This document shows, one piece after another, positions 19,877-29,997 of a stretch of DNA of 64,000 nucleotides. The stretch comes from Streptomyces shenzhenensis (GTDB lineage Bacteria; Actinomycetota; Actinomycetes; Streptomycetales; Streptomycetaceae), in the NCBI RefSeq assembly GCF_021462265.1, contig NZ_JAJONF010000011.1, forward strand, positions 1 through 64,000, written 5' to 3'. Within the stretch, counting starts at the first letter, position 1. Each line of letters begins with the position of its first letter. Made by a program: the position numbers and the translations under genes. The notes beneath the pieces were generated by a model that was given only the letters and a program-made list of their open reading frames with translations, searched no databases and was not told the origin of the DNA.

Positions 19877-21156
19877 ACGACCTCTTCGCCCGCCACCGCC
19901 AGGTCCTGCCCGACTGGCTGGCTCTCTACTACGACGAGCCCCTCGAAATCACGCACGGCGAGGGGCGGCACGTCTGGGACGCGGACGGCAACCGGTACCT
20001 CGACTTCTTCGGCGGCATCCTCACCACGATGACGGCGCACGCGCTGCCCGAGGTGACGAAGGCGGTGAGCGAGCAGGCCGGCCGGATCATCCACTCCTCC
20101 ACCCTCTACCTCAACCGCCCGATGGTCGAACTCGCCGAGCGCATCGCCCAGTTGAGCGGCATCCCGGACGCCCGCGTCTTCTTCACCACCTCCGGCACCG
20201 AGGCCAACGACACGGCGCTGCTGCTGGCGACCGCCTACCGCCGGACCAACACCGTCCTGGCGATGCGCAACAGCTACCACGGCCGCTCCTTCAGCGCGAT
20301 CGGGCTCACCGGCAACAAGGGCTGGTCCCCGACCTCCCTCTCCCCGCTGCAGACGCTCTACGTCCACGGCGGCGTCCGCACCCGCGGCCCGTTCGCCGAG
20401 CTGAACGACCGCGACTTCATCGCCGCCTGCGTCGACGACCTGCGCGACCTCCTCGGCCACACCCGCCCGCCGGCCGCGCTGATCGCCGAGCCCGTCCAGG
20501 GCGTCGGCGGCTTCACCTCCCCGCCCGACGGGCTCTACGCCGCCTTCCGCACGGTGCTCCAGGAGCAGGGCATCCTCTGGATCGCCGACGAGGTGCAGAC
20601 CGGCTGGGGCCGCACCGGCGAGCACTTCTGGGGCTGGCAGGCGCACGGCCAGAGCGGCCCGCCGGACATCCTCACCTTCGCCAAGGGCATCGGCAACGGC
20701 ATGTCCATCGGCGGGGTGGTGGCCCGCTCGGAGATCATGAACTGCCTGGACTCCAACAGCATCTCCACGTTCGGCGGCACCCAGATCACCATGGCGGCGG
20801 GACTGGCCAACCTGTCGTACCTCCTGGAGCACGACCTCCAGGGCAACGCCCGCCGCGTCGGCGGCCTCCTCATCGAACGCCTCCGCGCGGCCGCCGCCCA
20901 ACTGCCCGGCGTACGCGAGGTGCGGGGCCGCGGCCTGATGATCGGCGTCGAGCTGGTCAGGCCCGGCACCGACGAGGCCGACCCGAAATCCGCCGCTGCG
21001 GTCCTGGAAGCGGCCCGCGAGTACGGCCTCCTGATCGGCAAGGGCGGCGGCCACGACACGAGCGCCCTGCGCATCGCCCCGCCGCTGTCGCTGACGGTGG
21101 CGGAGGCGGAGGAGGGCGCAGCGATCCTCGAACAGGCCCTGAGGAGTGCCTACTAG
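19873..21156 (+). CDS. class III PLP aminotransferase (beta-alanine / aminoisobutyrate type)
   Basis: 427 residues with GTG start overlapping the previous stop. PLP Lys271 lies in LTFAKGIGNG and the pyridine-N Asp239 in WIADEVQTGWGRTG; FFTTSGTEANDTA binds the cofactor phosphate. The best match by eye is the AGXT2-like group (alanine-glyoxylate or 3-aminoisobutyrate-pyruvate aminotransferases). Directly coupled to the ureidopropionase, it most likely converts beta-alanine or 3-aminoisobutyrate to the semialdehyde. Substrate preference cannot be read from sequence. Confidence 0.85.
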   Translation: MNDLFARHRQVLPDWLALYYDEPLEITHGEGRHVWDADGNRYLDFFGGILTTMTAHALPEVTKAVSEQAGRIIHSSTLYLNRPMVELAERIAQLSGIPDARVFFTTSGTEANDTALLLATAYRRTNTVLAMRNSYHGRSFSAIGLTGNKGWSPTSLSPLQTLYVHGGVRTRGPFAELNDRDFIAACVDDLRDLLGHTRPPAALIAEPVQGVGGFTSPPDGLYAAFRTVLQEQGILWIADEVQTGWGRTGEHFWGWQAHGQSGPPDILTFAKGIGNGMSIGGVVARSEIMNCLDSNSISTFGGTQITMAAGLANLSYLLEHDLQGNARRVGGLLIERLRAAAAQLPGVREVRGRGLMIGVELVRPGTDEADPKSAAAVLEAAREYGLLIGKGGGHDTSALRIAPPLSLTVAEAEEGAAILEQALRSAY

Positions 21157-21209
21157 GCGCTCTGCCGGAGGCGCCGCGACACGCCGTGTGTCGACTGCGG
21201 CGCCGTCAT

Positions 21210-21268
21210 GGCTGGTCGCGCGGTTCCTCCCCCGGCCGACGGCCGGGGGAGGAACCGCGCGACCAGCC
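21210..21268. repeat. 28-bp perfect inverted repeat with 3-nt loop
   Basis: Arms at 21210-21237 and 21241-21268 are exact reverse complements, beginning GGCTGGTCGCGCGGTTCCTC, with loop GAC. One arm recurs at 13.14 kb, and a shorter inverse piece (GCGCGACCAGCC) near 23.99 kb. It lies between the aminotransferase and the PucR gene and would form a very stable hairpin or cruciform. It is probably a dispersed Streptomyces repeat acting as a terminator. Confidence 0.8.
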
Positions 21269-21323
21269 CCCACCGGCCCGCAGGTCTCCACACGCACCGA
21301 ACCCGACCAAGGGACCACGCGAG

Positions 21324-22904
21324 ATGACCGCCACTTGGGATCCCCCGAACACCACAGAGCCCATACTGTCGGTCCGCCAGATCCTCGCCCTGGAAAGGGT
21401 CCTCGCCGGCGACCCCGAGGTGGTCGCCGCCGCGGCCCACCTCGACCGTCCCGTCCGCTGGGTGCACGTCGCCGAGGCCCCCGACGTCGGCGTCATGCTC
21501 ACCGGCGGCGAGATGGTCCTCACCACCGGCGTCCTGCTCGCCGGCGACGAGCACAAACAGGCCGAGTACATCCAGTCCCTGCACCGGGCCGAGGCCGCCG
21601 CCGTGGTCCTCGGCCTCGGCCGCGCCTTCCCCGCCCCGCCCGACGCCATGCGCCGCGCGGCGGACCGGTGCGGCCTCCCGCTGGTGGTCCTGCACCGTCC
21701 CTTCCCCTTCGCCGAACTGACGGAGGAGGTCCAGTCCCGCCTGGTACGGCGGAAGTTCGCCGCCGTCAGCCTCTCCGAGTCGGTCCGTACCGCCCTCACC
21801 GGCCTCATCACGGCCGGCGCCCCCCTCCAGCGGCTCCTCGACGAAGTCGCCGTGCACAGCGCCTGCCCCGTCGTCGTCACCAACCTCGCGCACCGGGTCC
21901 TCGCCACCGCCGGGGAGCGGTCGGCCGTGGACGACGTGCTGCGCGACTGGGAGCGCATCGCCCGGCAGGCCGGCGGCAGCGCCGGCGACGGCTGGATCCG
22001 CGCCGAACTCGGCGGCCGGGGCGAACGCTGGGGCCAGATCATGCTCTGCGGCCACCGCGGCGACACCGCCACCGGCCGGCTGCTCGCGGACCGCGCCGCC
22101 GAGGCCCTGGTGCTGCACCGCATGCTCGGCGGCGGCTCCGCCCACACCTGGGAGGAACAGTCCGCGCAGAGCCTGCTGACCGACCTGGTCTCCGGGGTCG
22201 TACCGGCACGTCAGCTGCTGCCCAGGGCCCGGGCGGCCGGTCTCCCGGTCAACCGGCGCAGCTTCGTCCCGCTCGTCGTACGGGACGCCGAACCGGCCCA
22301 GCTGGAGCGGATCCTGCGCCTGCTGGGCCTGCCCGGACTCGTCGCCGAGCTCACCGAGCGCACCACCGCCGTCCTCCTCAGCCTCGCCCGCGACCAGGAC
22401 GCCGACGCCCTCGCCGCGCACTTCGCCGCCCGGCTGCACGACGAGTCGGCGGGGCCCCGCGCGGTGGTCGCCGCCGCGGGCGCCCGTACCGTCTGGGACG
22501 ACGTACCCGTCGGGCTGCGCGAGGCCCAGCACGTCGCCGACGCGGTCGCCGACAGCACCGCCGCCCTCGATCTGCCGGCCGTCGTCCGCCTCAGGGACGT
22601 CCACCTGCGCGGCCTGATCCGGCTGCTGCGGGACGATCCGCACGTCCAGTCCTTCGCCGAACGCGAGCTGGACGGACTGCTGTGCCCGAACGGCACCGAC
22701 CCGGACCTGCTCGGCGTCCTGCGGACCTATCTCGCCACCGGCCGCAACAAGTCCCGCACCGCCCAGCTGCACCACGTCTCCCGGCCCGCGCTGTACCGCC
22801 GCCTGGAGGCGATACAGACCCGGCTCGGCGTCGACCTCGACGACTTCGAGCAGGCGGCCTCCGTGCACATCGCACTCCTCGCGCACGACGCGCAACAGCA
22901 GTGA
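21324..22904 (+). CDS. PucR-family transcriptional regulator
   Basis: 526 residues. The N-terminal PucR domain (about 15-135) has VRWVHVAEAPDVGVMLTGGE then MVLTTG. A middle sensory region (about 150-420) follows, then a C-terminal HTH_30 domain (about 455-515) with LRTYLATGRNKSRTAQLHHV then SRPALYRRLEAIQ. PucR-type proteins are usually inducer-sensing activators of purine, pyrimidine, amine or amino-acid catabolism. Its position between the two nitrilase genes makes it the likely regulator of the 19-28 kb cluster. The start is ATG 21324; upstream in-frame sequence belongs to the palindrome. Confidence 0.85.
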   Translation: MTATWDPPNTTEPILSVRQILALERVLAGDPEVVAAAAHLDRPVRWVHVAEAPDVGVMLTGGEMVLTTGVLLAGDEHKQAEYIQSLHRAEAAAVVLGLGRAFPAPPDAMRRAADRCGLPLVVLHRPFPFAELTEEVQSRLVRRKFAAVSLSESVRTALTGLITAGAPLQRLLDEVAVHSACPVVVTNLAHRVLATAGERSAVDDVLRDWERIARQAGGSAGDGWIRAELGGRGERWGQIMLCGHRGDTATGRLLADRAAEALVLHRMLGGGSAHTWEEQSAQSLLTDLVSGVVPARQLLPRARAAGLPVNRRSFVPLVVRDAEPAQLERILRLLGLPGLVAELTERTTAVLLSLARDQDADALAAHFAARLHDESAGPRAVVAAAGARTVWDDVPVGLREAQHVADAVADSTAALDLPAVVRLRDVHLRGLIRLLRDDPHVQSFAERELDGLLCPNGTDPDLLGVLRTYLATGRNKSRTAQLHHVSRPALYRRLEAIQTRLGVDLDDFEQAASVHIALLAHDAQQQ

Positions 22905-23074
22905 AATATGCGACGACCTGGGAAAACGGCGGTGAAACATGGGCCAGCGACAGCGTGACACGGTGGCACGCCGGGCGCCCGCAGACGTGACACGCTGGCA
23001 CTCAAAGCCCGCTTTCGGACTTTCTAGGCTCCTCGCACATCGAGCGACACACGCCCGAGCGACCGGAGGTCCCG

Positions 23075-23917
23075 ATGAGCCGAGTGATCCGTGCCGCCCT
23101 CTTCCAGACCGCGTGGACCGGCGACAAGGAATCGATGATCCAGGTCCACGAGCAGGCGGCCCGCGACGCGGCCGCGCAGGGTGCCCAGGTCCTGTGCTTC
23201 CAGGAGCTGTTCTACGGTCCCTACTTCTGCCAGGTCCAGGACAAGGCGTTCTACGAGTACGCCGAACACGTCCCGGACGGCCCGGTCGTCCAGCGTTTCC
23301 AGGCCCTCGCCCGCGAACTGGGCCTCGTCCTGATCCTGCCGGTGTACGAGGAGGAGCAGCCCGGAGTCCTCTACAACACCGCCGCCGTGATCGACGCAGA
23401 CGGCTCGTACCTCGGCAAGTACCGCAAGCACCACATCCCTCAAGTCCCCGGATTCTGGGAGAAGTTCTACTTCCGCCCGGGGAACGCCGGCTGGCCGGTC
23501 TTCGAGACGGCCGTCGGGAGGATCGGCGTCTACATCTGCTACGACCGCCACTTCCCGGAAGGCTGGCGGGCACTGGGCCTCGGCGGTGCCGAGATCGTCT
23601 TCAACCCGTCGGCCACCTCGCGCGGACTCTCCCGCTACCTCTGGCAGTTGGAGCAGCCGGCGGCGGCCGTCGCCAACGAGTACTTCGTCGGCGCGATCAA
23701 CCGGGTCGGCGTGGAGGACCTGGGCGACAACGACTTCTACGGCACCTCCTACTTCGTGGACCCGGAGGGCCAGTTCGCCGGCGAGGTGGCCTCCGACAAG
23801 GAGACCGAACTCGTCGTCCGCGACCTGGACCTGGCCAAGCTCCGCGAGGTCCGCGACCGCTGGCAGTTCTTCCGGGACCGCCGCCCGGACGCGTACGGCC
23901 CGCTGACGGCTCCGTAA
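23075..23917 (+). CDS. nitrilase-superfamily beta-ureidopropionase-like hydrolase (copy 2)
   Basis: 280 residues, same length and motif set as copy 1: Glu in CFQELF, Lys in KYRKHHIP, Cys in ICYDRHFPEGW, then NPSATSRGLS and WQLEQPAAAVANEYF. Most differences lie in the first 110 residues and the last 40. It precedes the dihydropyrimidinase by about 120 bases with a small hairpin between. Two ureidopropionase-like enzymes in one cluster may differ in substrate, for example N-carbamoyl-beta-alanine versus N-carbamoyl-beta-aminoisobutyrate or a D-amino acid. That split is inference. Confidence 0.85.
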   Translation: MSRVIRAALFQTAWTGDKESMIQVHEQAARDAAAQGAQVLCFQELFYGPYFCQVQDKAFYEYAEHVPDGPVVQRFQALARELGLVLILPVYEEEQPGVLYNTAAVIDADGSYLGKYRKHHIPQVPGFWEKFYFRPGNAGWPVFETAVGRIGVYICYDRHFPEGWRALGLGGAEIVFNPSATSRGLSRYLWQLEQPAAAVANEYFVGAINRVGVEDLGDNDFYGTSYFVDPEGQFAGEVASDKETELVVRDLDLAKLREVRDRWQFFRDRRPDAYGPLTAP

Positions 23918-23935
23918 GAGCAGACGGCGCCATTC

Positions 23936-23952
23936 GCGCCCCAAAGGGGCGC
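23936..23952. terminator. small GC hairpin after nitrilase copy 2
   Basis: GCGCCCC-AAA-GGGGCGC (arms 23936-23942 and 23946-23952), with no T-run, followed near 23.99 kb by a GCGCGACCAGCC piece shared with the 21.2-kb palindrome. It may attenuate transcription into the dihydropyrimidinase gene. Confidence 0.4.
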
Positions 23953-24038
23953 GGGGGCTGGGCTGGACATGCGGCTGCCGCCGCGAGGGCGCGACCAGCC
24001 ACGTCGGACCCGCACGTGACCACGAACGAGAGGACCCC

Positions 24039-25442
24039 ATGACCGGCCGTACAGTAATCCGCGGCGGACTCGTCATCACCGCGTCCGACGAGATCCACGC
24101 CGACGTCCTGATCGAGGACGGCCGTATCGCCGCCCTCGCCGCCTCCGCGACCCCCGCCGCCCAGGCCTTCACCGCCGAGCGCACCATCGACGCCACCGGC
24201 AGGTACGTCATCCCGGGCGGCGTCGACGCCCACACCCACATGGAACTGCCGTTCGGCGGCACCTTCGCCTCCGACACCTTCGAGACCGGCACCCGGGCCG
24301 CAGCCTGGGGCGGTACGACCACCGTCGTCGACTTCGCCGTGCAGAGCGTCGGACACAGCCTCCGCGAGGGCCTGGACGCCTGGCACGCCAAGGCCGAGGG
24401 CAACTGCGCCATCGACTACGGCTTCCACATGATCGTCTCCGATGTGAACCAGGAGACCCTCAAGGAGATGGACCTCCTGGTGGAGGAGGGCGTGACCTCC
24501 TTCAAGCAGTTCATGGCCTACCCGGGCGTCTTCTACTCCGACGACGGCCAGATCCTGCGCGCCATGCAGCGCTCCGCCGAGAACGGCGGCCTGATCATGA
24601 TGCACGCCGAGAACGGCATCGCCATCGACGTGCTGGTGGAGCAGGCGCTGGCGCGCGGCGAGACCGACCCCCGGTATCACGGCGAGGTCCGCAAGGCCCT
24701 CCTCGAGGCCGAGGCCACCCACCGCGCCATCAGGCTCGCCCAGGTCGCCGGCGCCCCTCTCTACGTCGTGCACGTCTCGGCGACGGAGGCGGTCGCCGAG
24801 CTGGCCCGCGCCCGCGACGAGGGGCTGCCGGTCTTCGGCGAGACCTGCCCGCAGTACCTCTTCCTGTCCACCGACAACCTTGCCGAGCCCGACTTCGAGG
24901 GCGCCAAGTACGTGTGCAGCACGCCACTGCGCCCCAAGGAGCACCAGGCCAAGCTCTGGCAGGGCCTGCGGACCAACGACCTCCAGGTCGTCTCCACCGA
25001 CCACTGCCCCTTCTGCTTCACCGGCCAGAAGGAACTCGGCCGCGGCGACTTCTCGAAGATCCCCAACGGCCTGCCCGGCGTCGAGAACCGGATGGACCTG
25101 CTCCACCAGGCCGTCGTCGACGGACACATCACGCGCCGCCGCTGGATCGAGATCGCCTGCGCCACCCCGGCCCGGATGTTCGGCATGTATCCGAAGAAGG
25201 GCACCATCACCCCGGGCGCCGACGCCGACGTCGTCATCTACGACCCGCACGCCGAGCAGGTCGTCTCCGCCGCGACCCACCACATGAACGTCGACTACTC
25301 GGCGTACGAGGGCAAGCGCCTCACCGGCCGGGTGGAGACGGTCCTCTCGCGCGGCGAACCCGTCATCACCGAGCGGGAGTACACCGGGCACGCCGGGCAC
25401 GGTGTCTACACCCCGCGCTCCACCTGTCAGTACCTCAACTAG
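24039..25442 (+). CDS. dihydropyrimidinase / D-hydantoinase
   Basis: 467 residues, cyclic amidohydrolase (TIM barrel). Binuclear metal ligands are visible in order: His65 and His67 in DAHTHM, carbamylated Lys156 in SFKQFMAYPG, His189 in MMHAEN, His245 in VVHVSATE and Asp321 in STDHCPF. This is the dihydropyrimidinase/hydantoinase subgroup, which opens dihydrouracil, dihydrothymine or 5-substituted hydantoins to N-carbamoyl amino acids. The product is the substrate of the two flanking nitrilase-family enzymes. Fourteen bases separate it from the LLM oxidoreductase gene, so they form an operon. Confidence 0.92.
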   Translation: MTGRTVIRGGLVITASDEIHADVLIEDGRIAALAASATPAAQAFTAERTIDATGRYVIPGGVDAHTHMELPFGGTFASDTFETGTRAAAWGGTTTVVDFAVQSVGHSLREGLDAWHAKAEGNCAIDYGFHMIVSDVNQETLKEMDLLVEEGVTSFKQFMAYPGVFYSDDGQILRAMQRSAENGGLIMMHAENGIAIDVLVEQALARGETDPRYHGEVRKALLEAEATHRAIRLAQVAGAPLYVVHVSATEAVAELARARDEGLPVFGETCPQYLFLSTDNLAEPDFEGAKYVCSTPLRPKEHQAKLWQGLRTNDLQVVSTDHCPFCFTGQKELGRGDFSKIPNGLPGVENRMDLLHQAVVDGHITRRRWIEIACATPARMFGMYPKKGTITPGADADVVIYDPHAEQVVSAATHHMNVDYSAYEGKRLTGRVETVLSRGEPVITEREYTGHAGHGVYTPRSTCQYLN

Positions 25443-25455
25443 GAGAGGCGCGCCC

Positions 25456-26475
25456 ATGGACTTCGGACTCGTCCTGCAGACCGATCCGCCGGCCTCCCGG
25501 GTCATCAGCCTGATGAAACGGGCCGAACGCAACGGCTTCCGCTACGGCTGGACCTTCGACTCCGCCGTGCTCTGGCAGGAACCGTTCGTGATCTACAGTC
25601 AGATCCTCGCGAACACCAGCAAGCTGACGGTCGGACCGATGGTCACCAACCCGGGCACCCGCACCTGGGAGGTCACCGCCTCCACCTTCGCCACCCTCAA
25701 CGACATGTTCGGCAACCGCACGGTGTGCGGCATCGGCCGCGGCGACTCGGCGATGCGGGTGGCCGGCCGCAAGCCCAACACCCTCGCCCGCATCAGCGAG
25801 GCCATGAAGGTGATCCGCGCCCTCGGCCGGGGTGAGGAGGCCGACCTGGGAGGTACCGTCATCAGCTTCCCGTGGGTCAAGCCGGGCGCCGAACTCCCGG
25901 TCTGGATGGCCGCGTACGGCCCGAAGGCCCTGAAGATGACCGGGGAGGAGGCCGACGGGTTCATCCTCCAGCTCTCCGACCTCTACCTCACCGAGTACAT
26001 GGTCAAGGCGGTGAAGGACGCGGCGGTGGCCGCCGGCCGCGACCCGTCCGAGGTGACCGTCTGCGTCGCCGCCCCCGCCTACGTCACCGAGGACGACTCG
26101 CCCGAGGCCCTGGCCCACGCCCGCGACCAGTGCCGCTGGTTCGGCGGCATGGTCGGCAACCACGTCGCCGACCTGGTCGCCAAGTACGGCGAGCACTCCG
26201 CCGCCGTGCCCGACGAACTCACGGACTACATCAAGGCCCGTCAGGGCTACGACTACGCGCACCACGGACGCAGCGGCAACCCCGACACCGAGTTCGTGCC
26301 CGACGAGATCGTCGACCGCTTCTGCGTCATCGGCCCGGCCCAGAAGCACATCGAGAAGCTGAACGCCCTGCGCGAGCTGGGCGTCGACCAGTTCGCCGTC
26401 TACGACATGCACGACGCGCAGGAGGCCACCATCGACGCGTACGGGACGAAGGTCATCCCGGCCGTCAACGGCTAG
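25456..26475 (+). CDS. LLM-class (F420/flavin) oxidoreductase of the pyrimidine cluster
   Basis: 339 residues, bacterial-luciferase-like TIM barrel with MDFGLVLQTDPPASRVISLM, VGPMVTNPGTRTWEVTAST, GIGRGDSAMRVAGR and PVWMAAYGPKALKM. It fits, from memory, the TIGR03842 group of presumed F420-dependent enzymes. It is tightly linked to dihydropyrimidinase (14 bases) and followed by a strong terminator. No PydA/PydB dehydrogenase is in the window, so this enzyme may supply the redox step at the ring. RutA, which opens uracil oxidatively, is also an LLM-family enzyme. Whether it uses F420H2 or FMNH2 is not readable. Confidence 0.8.
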   Translation: MDFGLVLQTDPPASRVISLMKRAERNGFRYGWTFDSAVLWQEPFVIYSQILANTSKLTVGPMVTNPGTRTWEVTASTFATLNDMFGNRTVCGIGRGDSAMRVAGRKPNTLARISEAMKVIRALGRGEEADLGGTVISFPWVKPGAELPVWMAAYGPKALKMTGEEADGFILQLSDLYLTEYMVKAVKDAAVAAGRDPSEVTVCVAAPAYVTEDDSPEALAHARDQCRWFGGMVGNHVADLVAKYGEHSAAVPDELTDYIKARQGYDYAHHGRSGNPDTEFVPDEIVDRFCVIGPAQKHIEKLNALRELGVDQFAVYDMHDAQEATIDAYGTKVIPAVNG

Positions 26476-26496
26476 CCCACTCCTGGCAGTTGGTCT

Positions 26497-26524
26497 CCCC
26501 CTTCCCGGCGCTCCGGGAAGGGGG
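26497..26524 (+). terminator. strong hairpin terminator
   Basis: Perfect 12-bp arms CCCCCTTCCCGG (26497-26508) and CCGGGAAGGGGG (26513-26524) with loop CGCT, 22 bases after the LLM oxidoreductase stop codon. It probably ends or attenuates the catabolic transcript before the permease gene. Confidence 0.7.
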
Positions 26525-26604
26525 TCAGGGCGCACCCCACAGGCGTACCCCCCGTCCCGCCCGCACGGCCTTTCCCGTCCCACCTCACCCTGATTGGCCT
26601 GCCC

Positions 26605-28125
<1,521 letters not shown>

Positions 28126-28157
28126 GCCGGCAGGCGTGAGTCAGCAGGCGCGCGCAC

Positions 28158-28191
28158 GAAGGGCGGCCAGGCCGGTCACTGGCTGCCCTTC
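28158..28191. terminator. hairpin between permease and convergent lipoprotein gene
   Basis: Arms GAAGGGCGGCCAG (28158-28170) and CTGGCTGCCCTTC (28179-28191) pair with a single G-T wobble; the 3' arm overlaps the end of the convergent lipoprotein CDS. It can serve both directions. Confidence 0.55.
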
Positions 28192-28856
28192 AGCGCGGTC
28201 ACCGCGCTCTTCGCCGCCTGGATGGCACCCTTGTTGATCACGTCCGTGCTGGGCGCCTTCTTGGACTCGAAGTCGCTGCCGTTGTAGGTGACGACCACCA
28301 GCGCGTTGGAGACCTGGGCCAGCACCACGCCCTCGCGGGTCTGCTGTTTGTCCTCGGTGGTGAGGTTCACGACCGAGTAGCCGCTGTCGCCGAGTCCGGG
28401 TACGGCCCCGCCGCCGCTCTTCTCGGCGACCCGGTCCTTGTACTCCTTCGCGGCCGCCGCGTCGGTGTCCATGATCTCGAAGGAGACGTCGAGCCAGCGG
28501 TAGTCGTACCCCTTGAGCGCGTTCCAGGAGCAGGTGCGGCGCAGCTTGGTGTCGGTGGAGGGGATCTCCTTGCCGGCCGTCTTCGCTCCGGGCACCAGCG
28601 ACTTGACGGTGGCGACGGGGATGCTGCCGCAGGGGGCGGGGGAGGCGGAGTACGTCTTGGTGGCCGCCGTCGACCCGGAGGACGACGACGCTGTGTCGCC
28701 CCCCGACTGGCCGGCCGCCTGCTGGGCCGAGGTGTCACCTGAGCCGGTGGACGTCGTCTTGTCCGGGCCCGACGCCATCGCCCAGCCCGCGCAGGCGAGC
28801 ACGGCGACCGGCGTCAGGCGCGCGGTGAGGGCGAGCGGCAGTGGAAGAGAACGCAA
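28176..28856 (-). CDS. putative lipoprotein (DUF3558-like)
   Basis: 226 residues from a TTG start (MRSLPLPLALTARLTPVAVL, then ACAG). The hydrophobic stretch ends in a VLAC lipobox, so the protein is probably membrane-anchored outside the cell. A Ser/Thr/Gly-rich linker (about 30-60) follows, then a globular domain with CGSIPVATVKSLVPGAK and RRTCSWNALKGYDYRWLDV, whose two Cys recall DUF3558 lipoproteins. The frame continues upstream, but the TTG directly before the charged n-region gives the only sensible signal sequence. The ribosome site is weak, so the start is uncertain. Function unknown. Confidence 0.65.
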   Translation of the reverse strand: MRSLPLPLALTARLTPVAVLACAGWAMASGPDKTTSTGSGDTSAQQAAGQSGGDTASSSSGSTAATKTYSASPAPCGSIPVATVKSLVPGAKTAGKEIPSTDTKLRRTCSWNALKGYDYRWLDVSFEIMDTDAAAAKEYKDRVAEKSGGGAVPGLGDSGYSVVNLTTEDKQQTREGVVLAQVSNALVVVTYNGSDFESKKAPSTDVINKGAIQAAKSAVTALKGSQ

Positions 28857-29011
28857 GTCGCACTTCTCGCTGGGGGACGGTGTGCGGAGGAGTCCACACT
28901 GCGGACGGGACGCCAGTTTCACACGAGTCCCTGTGGGGCGGAAGTGGAATCCGTGCGTTGCCTGTGCGCCGGGCACGGAGCCCCGTTGACAGCCGCCGTG
29001 GGCCGTCCCCC

Positions 29012-29062
29012 TACATCCGGAATGTCGTGCGCCCGCGGTCCCCGTACATCCGGAATGTCGTG
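29012..29062. promoter_or_regulatory. two 18-bp direct repeats 33 bp apart, putative operators
   Basis: TACATCCGGAATGTCGTG occurs exactly at 29012-29029 and 29045-29062. Each copy holds a near-palindrome ACATCCGGAATGT. The 33-bp repeat distance is about three DNA turns, placing both on one face of the helix. The pair lies in the divergent gap between the lipoprotein (28856) and methyltransferase (29164) genes, the only obvious content of this 307-base gap. Confidence 0.6.
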
Positions 29063-29163
29063 ACTGCATCCGGCCCCGAGGGTGACCGGAGTCACCGTCA
29101 CGCCCGTGGGGGCCCGGCAAAGTCGTTTGCGCCCCCTGTTGTCCGGCCGCCAGCCTTTCGGGT

Positions 29164-29997
29164 ATGACCACGACATCCTCATCCGAAGAGCCCGGGTCCA
29201 CCGGTCTGCGCGCGGACGTCCTCGCCTACTACAACGAGGGCAAGGAGGACGCGCGGCTGCGCGACGGCGTCGGGCTCCTGGAGTTCTGGCGCACCCAGGA
29301 CGTACTGCGGCGGCTGCTGCCGGCCGCGCCCGCGCGGGTGCTGGACGTGGGCGGCGGCAGCGGGGTGCACGCCGAGTGGCTGGCGGCGGACGGACACGCC
29401 GTCGACCTCGTCGACCCGGTGCCGCTGCACGTGGCCCAGGCCGCCCGGCTGCCCGGCGTCACGGCCCGCTCCGGGGACGCCCGTGAGCTGCCCGTCGACG
29501 ACGCGGTCTACGACGTCGTACTGCTGCTGGGACCCCTCTATCACCTGCCCGAACGGGCCGACCGGATCAGGGCGCTGACCGAGGCGCGGCGGGCGGTGCG
29601 GCCCGGGGGACTGGTCGTCGCGGCGACCATCAACCGGTACGCGGCGCTGCACGACCTCCTGCACGAGGAGCGCTACTTCGAACCGGTTCAGCGGGCGGTC
29701 GCCGACGCCGTCTCCGAGGACGGCAGGCTCGCCTCGCAATGGGACGGCAGCCTCTTCACCACCGCCTATCTGGCCCAGCCGGCCGAGACGCCCGAGGAGT
29801 TCACCGAGGTCGGACTCGCCGTCGAGGGGCAGTACGGCGTCGAGGGCATCGCCTGGCTGATGGGCGGCGTGCAGGAGTGGCTGGCCGACCCCGAACGCCG
29901 GGCGGCCGTGCTCGCGGCCACCCGGCGCATCGAGTCCGAGCCGTCCCTGCTCGGGGCCAGCGGGCATCTGCTGACCGCGGGACGCTCAGTCGCGTGA
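29164..29997 (+). CDS. class I SAM-dependent methyltransferase
   Basis: 277 residues. Motif I is VLDVGGGSGVHAEWLA (about residues 60-75) with the acidic strand end VDLVDPVPLHV. Motif post-I and VLLLGPLYHLPERADRIRAL complete a Methyltransf_11/25 fold with a C-terminal substrate-binding part. The substrate is unknown (small molecule likely). Two direct repeats lie 100 bases upstream. Its last 12 bases overlap the convergent glsB-like gene. Confidence 0.8.
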   Translation: MTTTSSSEEPGSTGLRADVLAYYNEGKEDARLRDGVGLLEFWRTQDVLRRLLPAAPARVLDVGGGSGVHAEWLAADGHAVDLVDPVPLHVAQAARLPGVTARSGDARELPVDDAVYDVVLLLGPLYHLPERADRIRALTEARRAVRPGGLVVAATINRYAALHDLLHEERYFEPVQRAVADAVSEDGRLASQWDGSLFTTAYLAQPAETPEEFTEVGLAVEGQYGVEGIAWLMGGVQEWLADPERRAAVLAATRRIESEPSLLGASGHLLTAGRSVA

